From contig NZ_JAFMVC010000023.1 in assembly GCF_025499605.1 (NCBI RefSeq), forward strand, positions 1 to 64,000: a stretch of 64,000 bases of DNA, in the 5' to 3' direction. Shown in pieces: positions 29,842 to 37,883 of this stretch (its first letter is position 1; every line of letters begins with the position of its first letter). The position numbers and the translations under genes were made by a program. The notes under the pieces are model-generated. The model searched no databases and was not told the origin of the DNA. It saw only the letters and a program-made list of their open reading frames with translations. The stretch comes from Carboxylicivirga litoralis (GTDB lineage: Bacteria; Bacteroidota; Bacteroidia; Bacteroidales; Marinilabiliaceae).

Positions 29842-30650
29842 TCGGTTTGATTGGTGTTAGTACTCTCAAATATTTTGTTGGCCGAATCGGTGTTGAATCC
29901 AGTGTAAAGTTTGCCATTAGGCATCACATGTCGCATGGCAAATTCATAATAACAACAAGGAACTAAGTGTTTCCTGTCTTTAAATTCTACCTCTATCTTA
30001 TCTGCTAAGGTGCTTGATTGCTCCAGATAGGTTTCTTTTGATCCTTTAATTTCTCCACCAATAGTATTGAGAACATATCCATTCTGTTTTAAAAATTGAT
30101 TGACCATGGTAATGTCAGTGAAATGCCTGAGGTGATTAATCAGTATGGTGAAATGGTTAGCCCTGAATCCAAACACATAGAGCCAGGCAGCATATTCCGA
30201 AATTGCTAAGAGCTTTAAATAAACATTGTAATCAGGTGTGCCCCAAAGAGGTCCTGCATGTATTAAATTATGGGCAGCTGGAACTTGCTTAATGCGGTTA
30301 AGTATCTCATTATATATTATTACTTGAATTTCTTTCGGCAGTTCTTTAATTTCCAGTTGACTGATGAAAACTTTTGGAGCTAATGCATCTTTTTCATGTT
30401 CGTAGTGTTTTGCTGTTAGTTTTTTTTCATTAAAACGATAAAAACCCTTTACTTTGTAGCCTCCTTCAAGAAATGGTTTAGCTAATGAGTCCAAATTAAA
30501 TGATGAAAAACTAAAGGTGCGTAGTGCAATATGATCGTTTACAATCGTTTCGCCGCAACTTTTAAAGAGTTCATTGATTTTTTTAACTGATGGATTAAGC
30601 CGTGAATAATCAGAATACAACTGTTCGAAAAGATGTTTATAATGTCGCAT
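29838..30650 (-). CDS. DUF1338 protein (2-oxoadipate dioxygenase/decarboxylase-like)
   Basis: A 270-residue protein of the DUF1338 family, whose characterised member HglS (YdcJ) is an Fe(II) enzyme converting 2-oxoadipate to 2-hydroxyglutarate in lysine breakdown. Family motifs include DHIALRTF near residue 40, where His is a likely metal ligand, GPLWGTPDYNVYLKL, and RANHFTILINHL with a second His. Near the end, CCYYEFAMRH is typical. No lysine degradation gene is in the window, so the pathway is not confirmed. The gene converges with the TonB-like gene, overlapping it by 4 bases. Confidence 0.8.
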   Translation of the reverse strand: MRHYKHLFEQLYSDYSRLNPSVKKINELFKSCGETIVNDHIALRTFSFSSFNLDSLAKPFLEGGYKVKGFYRFNEKKLTAKHYEHEKDALAPKVFISQLEIKELPKEIQVIIYNEILNRIKQVPAAHNLIHAGPLWGTPDYNVYLKLLAISEYAAWLYVFGFRANHFTILINHLRHFTDITMVNQFLKQNGYVLNTIGGEIKGSKETYLEQSSTLADKIEVEFKDRKHLVPCCYYEFAMRHVMPNGKLYTGFNTDSANKIFESTNTNQTD

Positions 30651-30890
30651 AACTGTTTTCTTATTAAGTTAAGAAAGAATAATGCATTGTGCAATTGCTT
30701 ACTATTTGTAAGTAAGTGTGATTTTATGTGGCCTCAAAGTGTGCTTTTGTGCTGATGTTTAGCGGTTAAATAAGGTGTTAAATATTAATTTGAAAGCAAT
30801 GAAAAAAACAGTGATAATTTGACGCTGTTTTCTGTTTTTAAACATCTTAAATAAATGATAAAAGACATGTAAATAATGCGAATTTCACCG

Positions 30891-30898
30891 TAGATTTG
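30891..30898 (+). promoter_or_regulatory. Probable pta -7 promoter box
   Basis: TAGATTTG followed by CAGC matches TAnnTTTG and lies 35 bases before the pta ATG. The -33 element is weak. Confidence 0.5.
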
Positions 30899-30933
30899 CA
30901 GCAATTTGTTAATTATAACTTTTAAAGACAAAT

Positions 30934-31938
30934 ATGGAATTTATTGAACAACTTAAGCAGAGGGCTAGCGAAAACAAAAAACGTATCGTATTGCCTGAAG
31001 GTTTAGAAGAACGTACACTTCGTGCGGCTAACACTATTTTAACTGAAGGTTTTGCAGAAGTTATTCTTATCGGGAACCCTGATAAAGTGAAAGATGCTGC
31101 AACAAACTTTGGTTTGGATAATATTAGTAAAGCCACAGTTGTTGACCCGGAAAACCATGAAAAGATGAATGCTTACGCTGACATGATGGTTGAAATCAGA
31201 AAAAACAAAGGGCTTACAAAAGAAGAAGCACTTAAGTTGATTAAGAATCCATTGTTTTTGGCTGTTATGATGATTAAAGCCGGCGATGCTGATGGCGAAG
31301 TGGCAGGTGCTGATAATGCAACAGGTGATGTGTTGCGCCCTGCTTTTCAGTATGTAAAAACAGCTCCTGGTATTAGTGTTGTTTCTGGTGCATTTATCAT
31401 GATTTTAAAAGATAAGCACTTTGGAGAAGATGGTATGATGGTATTTGCCGATTGTGCTGTTCACCCAAACCCAACAGCTGAAGAATTAGCAGAAATTGCG
31501 GTTGCAACAGGACGTACGACCAGAGCTATTGCAGGTTTCGAACCTAAAATTGCCATGTTGAGCTTCTCAACAAAAGGTTCTGCTAAGCATGAAATGGTTG
31601 ATAAAGTAGCAAATGCAACCAAGTTGGCTAAAGAAATGGCACCAGATTTAAAAATTGAAGGTGAAATTCAGTCTGATGCTGCTATTATTCCTGAAATTGG
31701 TCAGAAAAAGGCACCAGGTTCAGAAATTGCAGGACAAGCAAACGTGTTGGTTTTCCCAACATTAGAAACAGGTAATATTGCTTATAAATTAGTTCAACGT
31801 ATGGCGCATGCCGAAGCTATTGGCCCTGTATTGCAGGGTATGGCGGCACCAATCAACGATTTGTCACGCGGTTGTTCAGTTAGCGATATTGTTAATCTGG
31901 TTGCTATCACTGCAAATCAGGCAGCAGGTAATATGTAA
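30934..31938 (+). CDS. pta: Phosphate acetyltransferase
   Basis: A 334-residue Pta of the short (single-domain) type. It converts acetyl-CoA and phosphate to acetyl phosphate, the step before acetate kinase. Visible motifs are RIVLPEGLEERTLRAA (17-32), GADNATGDVLRPAFQ, FADCAVHPNPTAEELAEIA, ALLSFSTKGS-like LSFSTKGSAKHEMV, and AIIPEIGQKKAPGSEIAGQANVLVFP, all diagnostic of Pta rather than Ptb. It is the first gene of a cluster pta-hydroxyacyl-CoA dehydrogenase-ackA-ptb-buk. A terminator-like hairpin after the stop suggests that pta may be partly uncoupled from the genes behind it. Confidence 0.95.
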   Translation: MEFIEQLKQRASENKKRIVLPEGLEERTLRAANTILTEGFAEVILIGNPDKVKDAATNFGLDNISKATVVDPENHEKMNAYADMMVEIRKNKGLTKEEALKLIKNPLFLAVMMIKAGDADGEVAGADNATGDVLRPAFQYVKTAPGISVVSGAFIMILKDKHFGEDGMMVFADCAVHPNPTAEELAEIAVATGRTTRAIAGFEPKIAMLSFSTKGSAKHEMVDKVANATKLAKEMAPDLKIEGEIQSDAAIIPEIGQKKAPGSEIAGQANVLVFPTLETGNIAYKLVQRMAHAEAIGPVLQGMAAPINDLSRGCSVSDIVNLVAITANQAAGNM

Positions 31939-31945
31939 AAAAACT

Positions 31946-31969
31946 AAGCCGGTGTATGCCGGCTTTTTG
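31946..31969 (+). terminator. Terminator or attenuator after pta
   Basis: AAGCCGG pairs with CCGGCTT around TGTATG, followed by TTTG. It lies 8 bases after the pta stop. Confidence 0.75.
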
Positions 31970-32021
31970 TTTTGTGTGCAAATACTAAGTATAAAAACCA
32001 TTAGGAATAAAAACAGATTAA

Positions 32022-33005
32022 ATGGCTGAAATTCTTGTAGAACCTATTGAACAATACTCATTAGGGCAAAAGAAAAAAGGAAAAACATTGTTTTCTAAAG
32101 TTGGTGTTGTAGGATGTGGAAAAGAAGGGCAAAATATTGCTCGCATCGCCAGCTGGCATGGAATGGAAGTTGTTTTCATTGAGCTTAACGAAGAAAAAAT
32201 TGCGCAGGCTCTTGATAACATCGGAAAAGAACTAGATAGCAGAATCGAAAACTGGGGATTGACCGGTAGTGAAAAACGTGCTATCATGAGCCGTATCAAA
32301 GGTTCAACCAGCTATAATGATTTAGCTGATTGTGACTTTGTGATTGAAGCAATCAGAGCAGATGAAAAAACCGGCTTGCGTAGTATAGATGCGCGTAAGG
32401 AAGTATTCAGAAAAGTAGAGGAAGTCGTAAGTCGTGATGCCATTATCGCCACAAATGCGACGACTATTGTTGTTACAGAATTAGCTTCAGAGCTGCAATT
32501 CCGCGAGCGTTGTGCAAGCCTTCATTTCTTTGTAACATCACCTGAAGCTCGGATTATAGAAGTCGTGAAAGGCCTTTATACTTCTGACGAAGTTTATGAG
32601 CGCGTATGTACTTTCGTTAAATTGATTAATCGCGATGTTATTCCGGTTGAAGAATCAGCAGGTATTGTAAGTGTTCGGTTATATGTAACACTCCTAAATG
32701 AGGCGTGTGCAACATTGATGGAAGGTGTTGCAACTATGCGTGATATCGACAAAACCATGGAAATTGGTTTAGGTATGCGTCTTGGTCCATTTAAAGCGGC
32801 CGATGTAATCGGTTTAGATAAAGTGGTTCGTTGGATGGAAAATCTTCATGAGGAATTTGGCAACCAAAAATTCGCACCATCACCATTGATTCGTCGATTA
32901 GTTAGGGCGAAACGTTTGGGTAGCCATGTAGGTTTTGGTTTCTACCGTTACAATCAGGATGGAAACATCTTAGAGGATGAAACGATTCATGGTAAAAAAG
33001 CCTAA
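32022..33005 (+). CDS. 3-hydroxyacyl-CoA dehydrogenase family protein with altered active-site residues
   Basis: A 327-residue protein resembling 3-hydroxybutyryl-CoA dehydrogenase. It has an N-terminal NAD-binding domain with G31-C-G33-K-E-G36 in VGVVGCGKEG, and a C-terminal helical domain with the GxMRLGPFKAADVIGLDK motif. His168 in SLHFF and Glu180 in IIEVV, the likely catalytic pair, are kept. However, the usual FNP after LHF is VTS, and the conserved Asn of the PGFxxNR motif is replaced by Val218 (AGIVSVR). An extra ~25 residues precede the NAD fold. It sits within a pta/ackA/ptb/buk cluster, so a role in butyryl-CoA formation is likely, but activity is uncertain. Confidence 0.8.
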   Translation: MAEILVEPIEQYSLGQKKKGKTLFSKVGVVGCGKEGQNIARIASWHGMEVVFIELNEEKIAQALDNIGKELDSRIENWGLTGSEKRAIMSRIKGSTSYNDLADCDFVIEAIRADEKTGLRSIDARKEVFRKVEEVVSRDAIIATNATTIVVTELASELQFRERCASLHFFVTSPEARIIEVVKGLYTSDEVYERVCTFVKLINRDVIPVEESAGIVSVRLYVTLLNEACATLMEGVATMRDIDKTMEIGLGMRLGPFKAADVIGLDKVVRWMENLHEEFGNQKFAPSPLIRRLVRAKRLGSHVGFGFYRYNQDGNILEDETIHGKKA

Positions 33006-33064
33006 TCAACATTAGAAGCATTAACGAACCAGATGATGTGCTCATCATCAAAAAGACATTAAAA

Positions 33065-34282
33065 ATGAAAATTTTAGTATTGAACTGCGGAAGTTCATCC
33101 ATTAAATATCAACTGTTCAACATGATCGATAATGATTGGGGCGTGTTGGCAGCCGGTGTTGTTGAAAAAATAGGTCTGAAAGGCTCTTTTTTAAAGCACC
33201 AGAAAGAAGGTAATGAAAAAGTTTTGTTGGAAGGAGAAATTCTGGATCACCAAACAGGTATCGATTATATTCTAGGCGTTTTGGTAAGCGATCGTCACGG
33301 ATGTATCAAATCATTGGAAGAAATTGATGCTGTTGGTCACCGCGTGGTACATGGTGGTGAGGAATTTAATTCAAGTGTATTTATCACCAATGATGTAGTG
33401 CGTAAAATGGAAGAGTGCATCGATCTGGCACCGCTACACAACCCACCAAACTTAAAAGGTATTGAGGCCATTACTCAATTGTTACCGAGCGTACCACAGT
33501 GTGGGGTGTTTGATACTGCATTTCACCAAACAATGCCTAAGGAAGCGTATATGTATGCAATTCCTCAGTCGTTGTATAAAAAGTATGGTATCCGTCGTTA
33601 TGGTTTCCACGGTACTAGTCACCGATACGTTTCAAAACGTGCTTGTGATATTTTAGGTGTCGATTACAAAAGTCAAAAAATCATCTCTTGTCACTTAGGT
33701 AATGGTGCTTCTATCTGTGCCATCAAAAATGGTGAGTCAGTTGATACATCTATGGGCTTCACGCCACTAGAAGGTTTGGTGATGGGGACACGTGCCGGAG
33801 ACCTTGATTTAGGTGCTGTAACTTACATCATGGATAAAGAATTAATCGGTACTCGTTCAGCAAGCGTGTTATTTAACAAGCACAGTGGAATGCTAGGCTT
33901 AACAGGTATTTCATCGGATATGCGCGAGATTGAGAGCGCCGCTGCAGAAGGACATGATGGTGCAGTTTTAGGTCTTGAAATTTATGATTACCGCATTAAA
34001 AAATACATTGGTTCATATGCTGCTGCAATGGGTGGTGTTGATATCGTAGTGTTCACAGGAGGTATTGGAGAAAATGGCGATAGTACACGTGCTGGAGTAT
34101 GTGAAGGGCTTGAATTTATTGGTATCGAAATTGATCCTAAGCTGAACAAAGGTTTGCGCGGAGAAGAGGCTGTAATTAGCCCCGAAGGAAACAAAGTAAA
34201 GGTAATGGTAGTGCCAACTAACGAAGAATTAGTTATTGCACAGGATACCAAAGAAATTGTTGAAGAATTAGCAAATCGTTAA
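33065..34282 (+). CDS. ackA: Acetate kinase
   Basis: A 405-residue acetate kinase that makes ATP from acetyl phosphate and ADP. Motifs are KILVLNCGSSSIKYQLF (2-18), GHRVVHGGE, FDTAFHQTMP, RRYGFHGTSHRYV, GNGASICAI, TPLEGLVMGTRAGDLD and VFTGGIGENG, all typical of the ASKHA-fold family. The ATG at 33065 is chosen because AckA proteins begin at MKILVLN; the frame remains open 27 bases upstream. It lies 59 bases after the dehydrogenase gene. With pta it forms the acetate-producing branch. A large hairpin follows the stop. Confidence 0.96.
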   Translation: MKILVLNCGSSSIKYQLFNMIDNDWGVLAAGVVEKIGLKGSFLKHQKEGNEKVLLEGEILDHQTGIDYILGVLVSDRHGCIKSLEEIDAVGHRVVHGGEEFNSSVFITNDVVRKMEECIDLAPLHNPPNLKGIEAITQLLPSVPQCGVFDTAFHQTMPKEAYMYAIPQSLYKKYGIRRYGFHGTSHRYVSKRACDILGVDYKSQKIISCHLGNGASICAIKNGESVDTSMGFTPLEGLVMGTRAGDLDLGAVTYIMDKELIGTRSASVLFNKHSGMLGLTGISSDMREIESAAAEGHDGAVLGLEIYDYRIKKYIGSYAAAMGGVDIVVFTGGIGENGDSTRAGVCEGLEFIGIEIDPKLNKGLRGEEAVISPEGNKVKVMVVPTNEELVIAQDTKEIVEELANR

Positions 34283-34294
34283 TAACTAATAAAT

Positions 34295-34338
34295 CCACGG
34301 ATGACGCTGATTTTTGCAAAGGTCAGCGGTATCCGTGG
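34295..34338. repeat. Large imperfect palindrome between ackA and ptb
   Basis: CCACGGATGACGCTGA pairs with TCAGCGGTATCCGTGG (16 positions, two mismatches) around a 12-base loop. There is no T run, so it is not a normal terminator. Its sequence type (CCACGGAT...ATCCGTGG) resembles the dispersed intergenic palindromes of several Bacteroidota, but I see only one copy in this window. Confidence 0.65.
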
Positions 34339-34395
34339 AAATTAAAATCCAATTGGATTCTAAAAAGCTGACTAAATCTTTAGATTCAATATAAA

Positions 34396-35292
34396 ATGTT
34401 TAAATCCTTATCTGATCTTCAGAAACTTATTGAAAAAAATAAGGTTAAGAAGAAGCTAGCTCTTGCAGTTTCGCAAGACTCACACTCATTAGAGGCTGTG
34501 CACACGGCTTTTAAAAATGGTATTATTGAGCCCATTTTAATCGGTTCTCGTCCAGATACTGAGCGTATCATTGAGGAGAAAGGATTCGATTTTAATGGAG
34601 CTACATTTATTCACGAACCTGATGAGGTAAAGTCGGTTGAATTGGCCGTGCGCATGGTGCACGACAATAAAGCAGACATCCTTATGAAGGGAAAAGTAGC
34701 CACTCCAACTTTATTAAAAGGAGTGCTAAATAAAGAATGGGGACTTCGTACAGGTAGTTTGCTGTCTCACTTTGCTTTATTCGAAGTGGACACATACCAT
34801 AAACTGATCGGCGTAACTGATGTTGCCATGAATATTGCACCTAATTTAAAAGACAAAATTGGCATTGTTAACAATTCAGTTGGTTACATGAACAAAATGG
34901 GTATTGCTAAGCCCAAAGTGGCAGTACTTGGTGCCATTGAAATGGTAAATGAAAGCATGGAGGCAACGCTTGATGCGGCATTACTATCAAAAATGAATCA
35001 GCGCGATCAGATCAAGAATTGTATCATTGATGGACCGCTTGCTTTTGATAATGCCGTAAGCTTCGAAAGTGCTAAACACAAAGGTATTAAGAGTGAAGTT
35101 GCCGGCGATACAGATCTTCTGTTAATGCCCGATATTGAAGTAGGTAATGTGTTGTATAAAACGTTGGTATTTTTTGCGAAAGCTAAGGTGGCTTCAGTTA
35201 TTTTAGGAGCATCGGCACCAATTGTTTTAACATCACGCAGCGATTCAGAAGAATCGAAGTACAATAGTATTTTATTAGCCGCAATGGGGTAA
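34396..35292 (+). CDS. ptb: Phosphate butyryltransferase
   Basis: A 298-residue member of the Pta/Ptb family. Ptb converts butyryl-CoA and phosphate to butyryl phosphate. The motifs AVSQDSHSLEAV, LMKGKVATPTLLKGVLNKEWGLR, LSHFALFEV, GVTDVAMNIAPNL and DGPLAFDNAVS are those of Ptb rather than Pta. The gene is paired with buk 108 bases downstream and preceded by ackA, so it forms the butyrate-producing branch of the cluster. Substrate preference among short and branched acyl-CoAs cannot be read from sequence. Three palindromes lie in the gap to buk. Confidence 0.95.
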   Translation: MFKSLSDLQKLIEKNKVKKKLALAVSQDSHSLEAVHTAFKNGIIEPILIGSRPDTERIIEEKGFDFNGATFIHEPDEVKSVELAVRMVHDNKADILMKGKVATPTLLKGVLNKEWGLRTGSLLSHFALFEVDTYHKLIGVTDVAMNIAPNLKDKIGIVNNSVGYMNKMGIAKPKVAVLGAIEMVNESMEATLDAALLSKMNQRDQIKNCIIDGPLAFDNAVSFESAKHKGIKSEVAGDTDLLLMPDIEVGNVLYKTLVFFAKAKVASVILGASAPIVLTSRSDSEESKYNSILLAAMG

Positions 35293-35299
35293 TTGTAAT

Positions 35300-35350
35300 A
35301 TCAGGCCTTTGAAGGCCTGATGTTTAGCAGTTCTGCTTTGCCCATTGGGC
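35300..35350 (+). other. Three consecutive small palindromes between ptb and buk
   Basis: ATCAGGCCTT/AAGGCCTGAT (35300-35321), AGCAG/CTGCT (35326-35337) and GCCCATTGGGC (35340-35350) follow one another. None has a proper T run after it. They may stabilise or process the ptb-buk transcript, or partly terminate it. Confidence 0.55.
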
Positions 35351-35400
35351 CGAATGAGAATATAATTTGTGAAAAATCCCGATTAATTTAAGAACAAACC

Positions 35401-36477
35401 ATGGACAAGAAGAAAATCCTTGTTATTAATCCTGGTTCAACATCAACTAAGATTGCTGTGTACCGTGGAGAAGAGTCTGTTTTTCTGAAAACATTGAGAC
35501 ATTCATCAGAAGAGATTGGACAGTTTGAGAACATTGCATCTCAGTTTGAGTTTAGAAAAGAAACAATTATTAAAGAGCTATTAGAGGCTGATATTGAAAT
35601 TGATGATTTCGATGCTATTGTTGGCCGAGGTGGAATGGTTAAACCAATTTCATCAGGTGTATACGAAGTAAATGAAGCTTTGAAAGCCGACCTTAGAAAA
35701 GGTGTATTAGGGCAGCATGCCAGTAACCTAGGTGGGTTAATTGCTGATGATATGGCTAAAAACATTGAAGGCGCTCGTGCTTTTATTGCTGACCCTGTCG
35801 TTGTGGATGAGTTACAGGATGTTGCTCGTGTAACAGGTCATCCTGATATGCCACGTCGTTCAATTTTCCACGCGTTAAATCAAAAAGCTGTAGCTAAGCG
35901 TTATGCGAAAGAAATTGAAAAGAAATATGAAGATATCAATGTAATCGTTGCTCACTTAGGTGGTGGTATCTCTGTTGGAGCTCACCTTAAAGGTAAAGTG
36001 GTTGATGTCAACAATGCTTTAGACGGATATGGTCCATTTTCTCCCGAGCGTGCTGGTACTTTGCCAACGGGTGCTTTAATTGATGCTTGCTTTAGCGGAA
36101 AACATACTTACGAAGAAATGCGTAAGATTGTGAATGGTAAAGGCGGTTTAGTGGCTCACCTTGGTACTAACCAGGCGCATGAAGTTGAGAAAAAAGCAGC
36201 AGAAGGCGATCCTCATTTTAAATTAATCCATTCGGCAATGGCCTACCAAATTGGTAAAACAATTGGTGGATGTGCTGGTGTGTTGAAAGGTAAGGTTGAT
36301 GGAATCATTATTACCGGTGGTATAGCTTACGATAAAATTGTAATCGAATACCTTAAAGATATGGTAGGCTGGATTGCTCCGGTTAAAGTATATCCGGGTG
36401 AGGATGAAATGTGGGCTTTAGCTGAAAATGGTTTAGCTGTTCTAAATGGCGAAACACAGTGCAAGACTTACGAATAA
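35401..36477 (+). CDS. buk: Butyrate kinase
   Basis: A 358-residue acyl kinase of the ASKHA fold that makes butyrate and ATP from butyryl phosphate. Family motifs are ILVINPGSTSTKIAVY (6-21), GRGGMVKPISSGVY, RRSIFHALNQKAVAKRYA, VAHLGGGISVGAHLKGKVVDVNNALDGYGPFSPERAGTLP (split across ~183-222) and IIITGGIAYDK. Length and motifs match Buk rather than AckA. It is the last gene of the fermentation cluster and is followed by a clear terminator. Confidence 0.95.
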   Translation: MDKKKILVINPGSTSTKIAVYRGEESVFLKTLRHSSEEIGQFENIASQFEFRKETIIKELLEADIEIDDFDAIVGRGGMVKPISSGVYEVNEALKADLRKGVLGQHASNLGGLIADDMAKNIEGARAFIADPVVVDELQDVARVTGHPDMPRRSIFHALNQKAVAKRYAKEIEKKYEDINVIVAHLGGGISVGAHLKGKVVDVNNALDGYGPFSPERAGTLPTGALIDACFSGKHTYEEMRKIVNGKGGLVAHLGTNQAHEVEKKAAEGDPHFKLIHSAMAYQIGKTIGGCAGVLKGKVDGIIITGGIAYDKIVIEYLKDMVGWIAPVKVYPGEDEMWALAENGLAVLNGETQCKTYE

Positions 36478-36504
36478 TCTAACAGTATTATCTGTTTTAA
36501 ATAT

Positions 36505-36532
36505 ATCCCGTTCGCTTCGAGCGGGATTTTTT
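36505..36532 (+). terminator. Terminator of the fermentation cluster
   Basis: ATCCCGTTC pairs with GAGCGGGAT (9 bp, one GU) around GCTTC, followed by TTTTT. It ends the buk transcript. Confidence 0.85.
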
Positions 36533-36561
36533 ATATCTTATGCCAAGCTTAACAACAACCT

Positions 36562-37830
36562 ATGGAAGGAATTAGTGCTTATTATTTAGTTATAGGAGCC
36601 GCTCTCATTATTATTGTGTCATATTTGTATAATATACTGGCACAAAAGACAAATATCCCAAGTGTTATATTGCTGATTGTTACCGGATATGCTGCAAAAG
36701 AGTTATTAGGAATCGAGTTTAATGAAGATGAGTGGTTCTTGCCGTTGGAAGTGCTGGGTATTGTTGGATTAATACTCATTGTTCTGGAAGCAGCACTGGA
36801 TTTAGAGTTAAAACGAGATAAATTACGACTAATCTTACAATCGACATTGGTAGCAGGTTTGTCGTTATTTTTTAATACGTTTTTTTTAGCACTTGGTATC
36901 CGGTATTTTATTGGTAATCTCGATTTACTTACCTCGGTTATTTATGCCATCCCTTTATCCATAACCAGCAGTGCAATTGTGATTCCAAGTGTTAATGGGC
37001 TTGAGAAATCTAAACGTGAATTCTTAATATATGAAAGTACAATTTCTGATATTCTAGGAATCATGTTTTTCTACCTTTTGGTTGAAAATCTTGATACCAA
37101 CGGAGTCACAATGGTTGGATTGAATGTAATCTCCAACATTGGTGGAACCCTGCTGTTGAGTGTTACGCTTTCTTATGCTATGATAATTGCCTTTCAGCGA
37201 ATAAAGTCCGATGTGAAACTCTTCTTGTTTTTTGCGGTACTTGTTTTGTTTTATGCTATAGGTAAGTTGTTCCACCTATCATCATTACTAATGATATTGG
37301 TGTTTGGATTAGTGCTTGAAAACCGCATGCTGTTCTTTAGCGGGTTTTTACGTAAGTATCTAGATGAAGATAATGTAAAACGTGTACTAGTTGATTTTAA
37401 GTTGATAACGCGGGAAAGTTCATTTGTTGTTCGCACCTTTTTCTTTTTTATATTAGGGATGTCCATCACATTGGCCGGTGTATTTGTACCTGATATTCTG
37501 CTATTAACGCTTTATTTTATTTTCGGACTTTTCTCATTCCGTTTTTTTGTTTTTAAATTTCTCTTTAAACGCAATTACTTTCCTCAGGTTTTTATTGCTC
37601 CTCGTGGTTTAATTTCTATATTGCTCTTCTTTGCTATTCCTAAAGAATTTCGAATTAATGATTTTGAATTAGGAATACTGTTATTATCAATTGTTGTTAC
37701 AAGTTTATTTATGGCATGGGCTTTGGTATTAGATAGCTTCGGTAAGGTTGGGCGTATGAAACGATACATTTCGTTTAAGCGTGCTGTAGATAGAGGAAAA
37801 GGATTGTTAAAGCGGAAAAATAAATTGTAG
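36562..37830 (+). CDS. Cation:proton antiporter (CPA1/CPA2 type)
   Basis: A 422-residue membrane protein with about 11-12 hydrophobic segments spread through residues 5-400. It carries the usual antiporter features: a polar break in TM5-6 (ESTISDILGIMFFYLLVEN), where the ExxxSD pattern replaces the common ND or DD pair, and a basic C-terminal tail (KRAVDRGKGLLKRKNK). It lacks a TrkA-N or other cytoplasmic regulatory domain, unlike KefB/KefC. The exact cation is unknown. The gene begins 30 bases after the buk terminator and 53 bases before the protease gene. Confidence 0.8.
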   Translation: MEGISAYYLVIGAALIIIVSYLYNILAQKTNIPSVILLIVTGYAAKELLGIEFNEDEWFLPLEVLGIVGLILIVLEAALDLELKRDKLRLILQSTLVAGLSLFFNTFFLALGIRYFIGNLDLLTSVIYAIPLSITSSAIVIPSVNGLEKSKREFLIYESTISDILGIMFFYLLVENLDTNGVTMVGLNVISNIGGTLLLSVTLSYAMIIAFQRIKSDVKLFLFFAVLVLFYAIGKLFHLSSLLMILVFGLVLENRMLFFSGFLRKYLDEDNVKRVLVDFKLITRESSFVVRTFFFFILGMSITLAGVFVPDILLLTLYFIFGLFSFRFFVFKFLFKRNYFPQVFIAPRGLISILLFFAIPKEFRINDFELGILLLSIVVTSLFMAWALVLDSFGKVGRMKRYISFKRAVDRGKGLLKRKNKL

Positions 37831-37883
37831 AACTTGCTTTGCGCAAAATGAAACAAAATTAATTGGATTGAGTATTTTGAAGT

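Noticed and set aside
30690-30720. Short inverted repeat CTTAC...GTAAG before pta
   Set aside because: A 5-bp stem in AT-rich DNA is expected by chance and has no nearby regulator gene.
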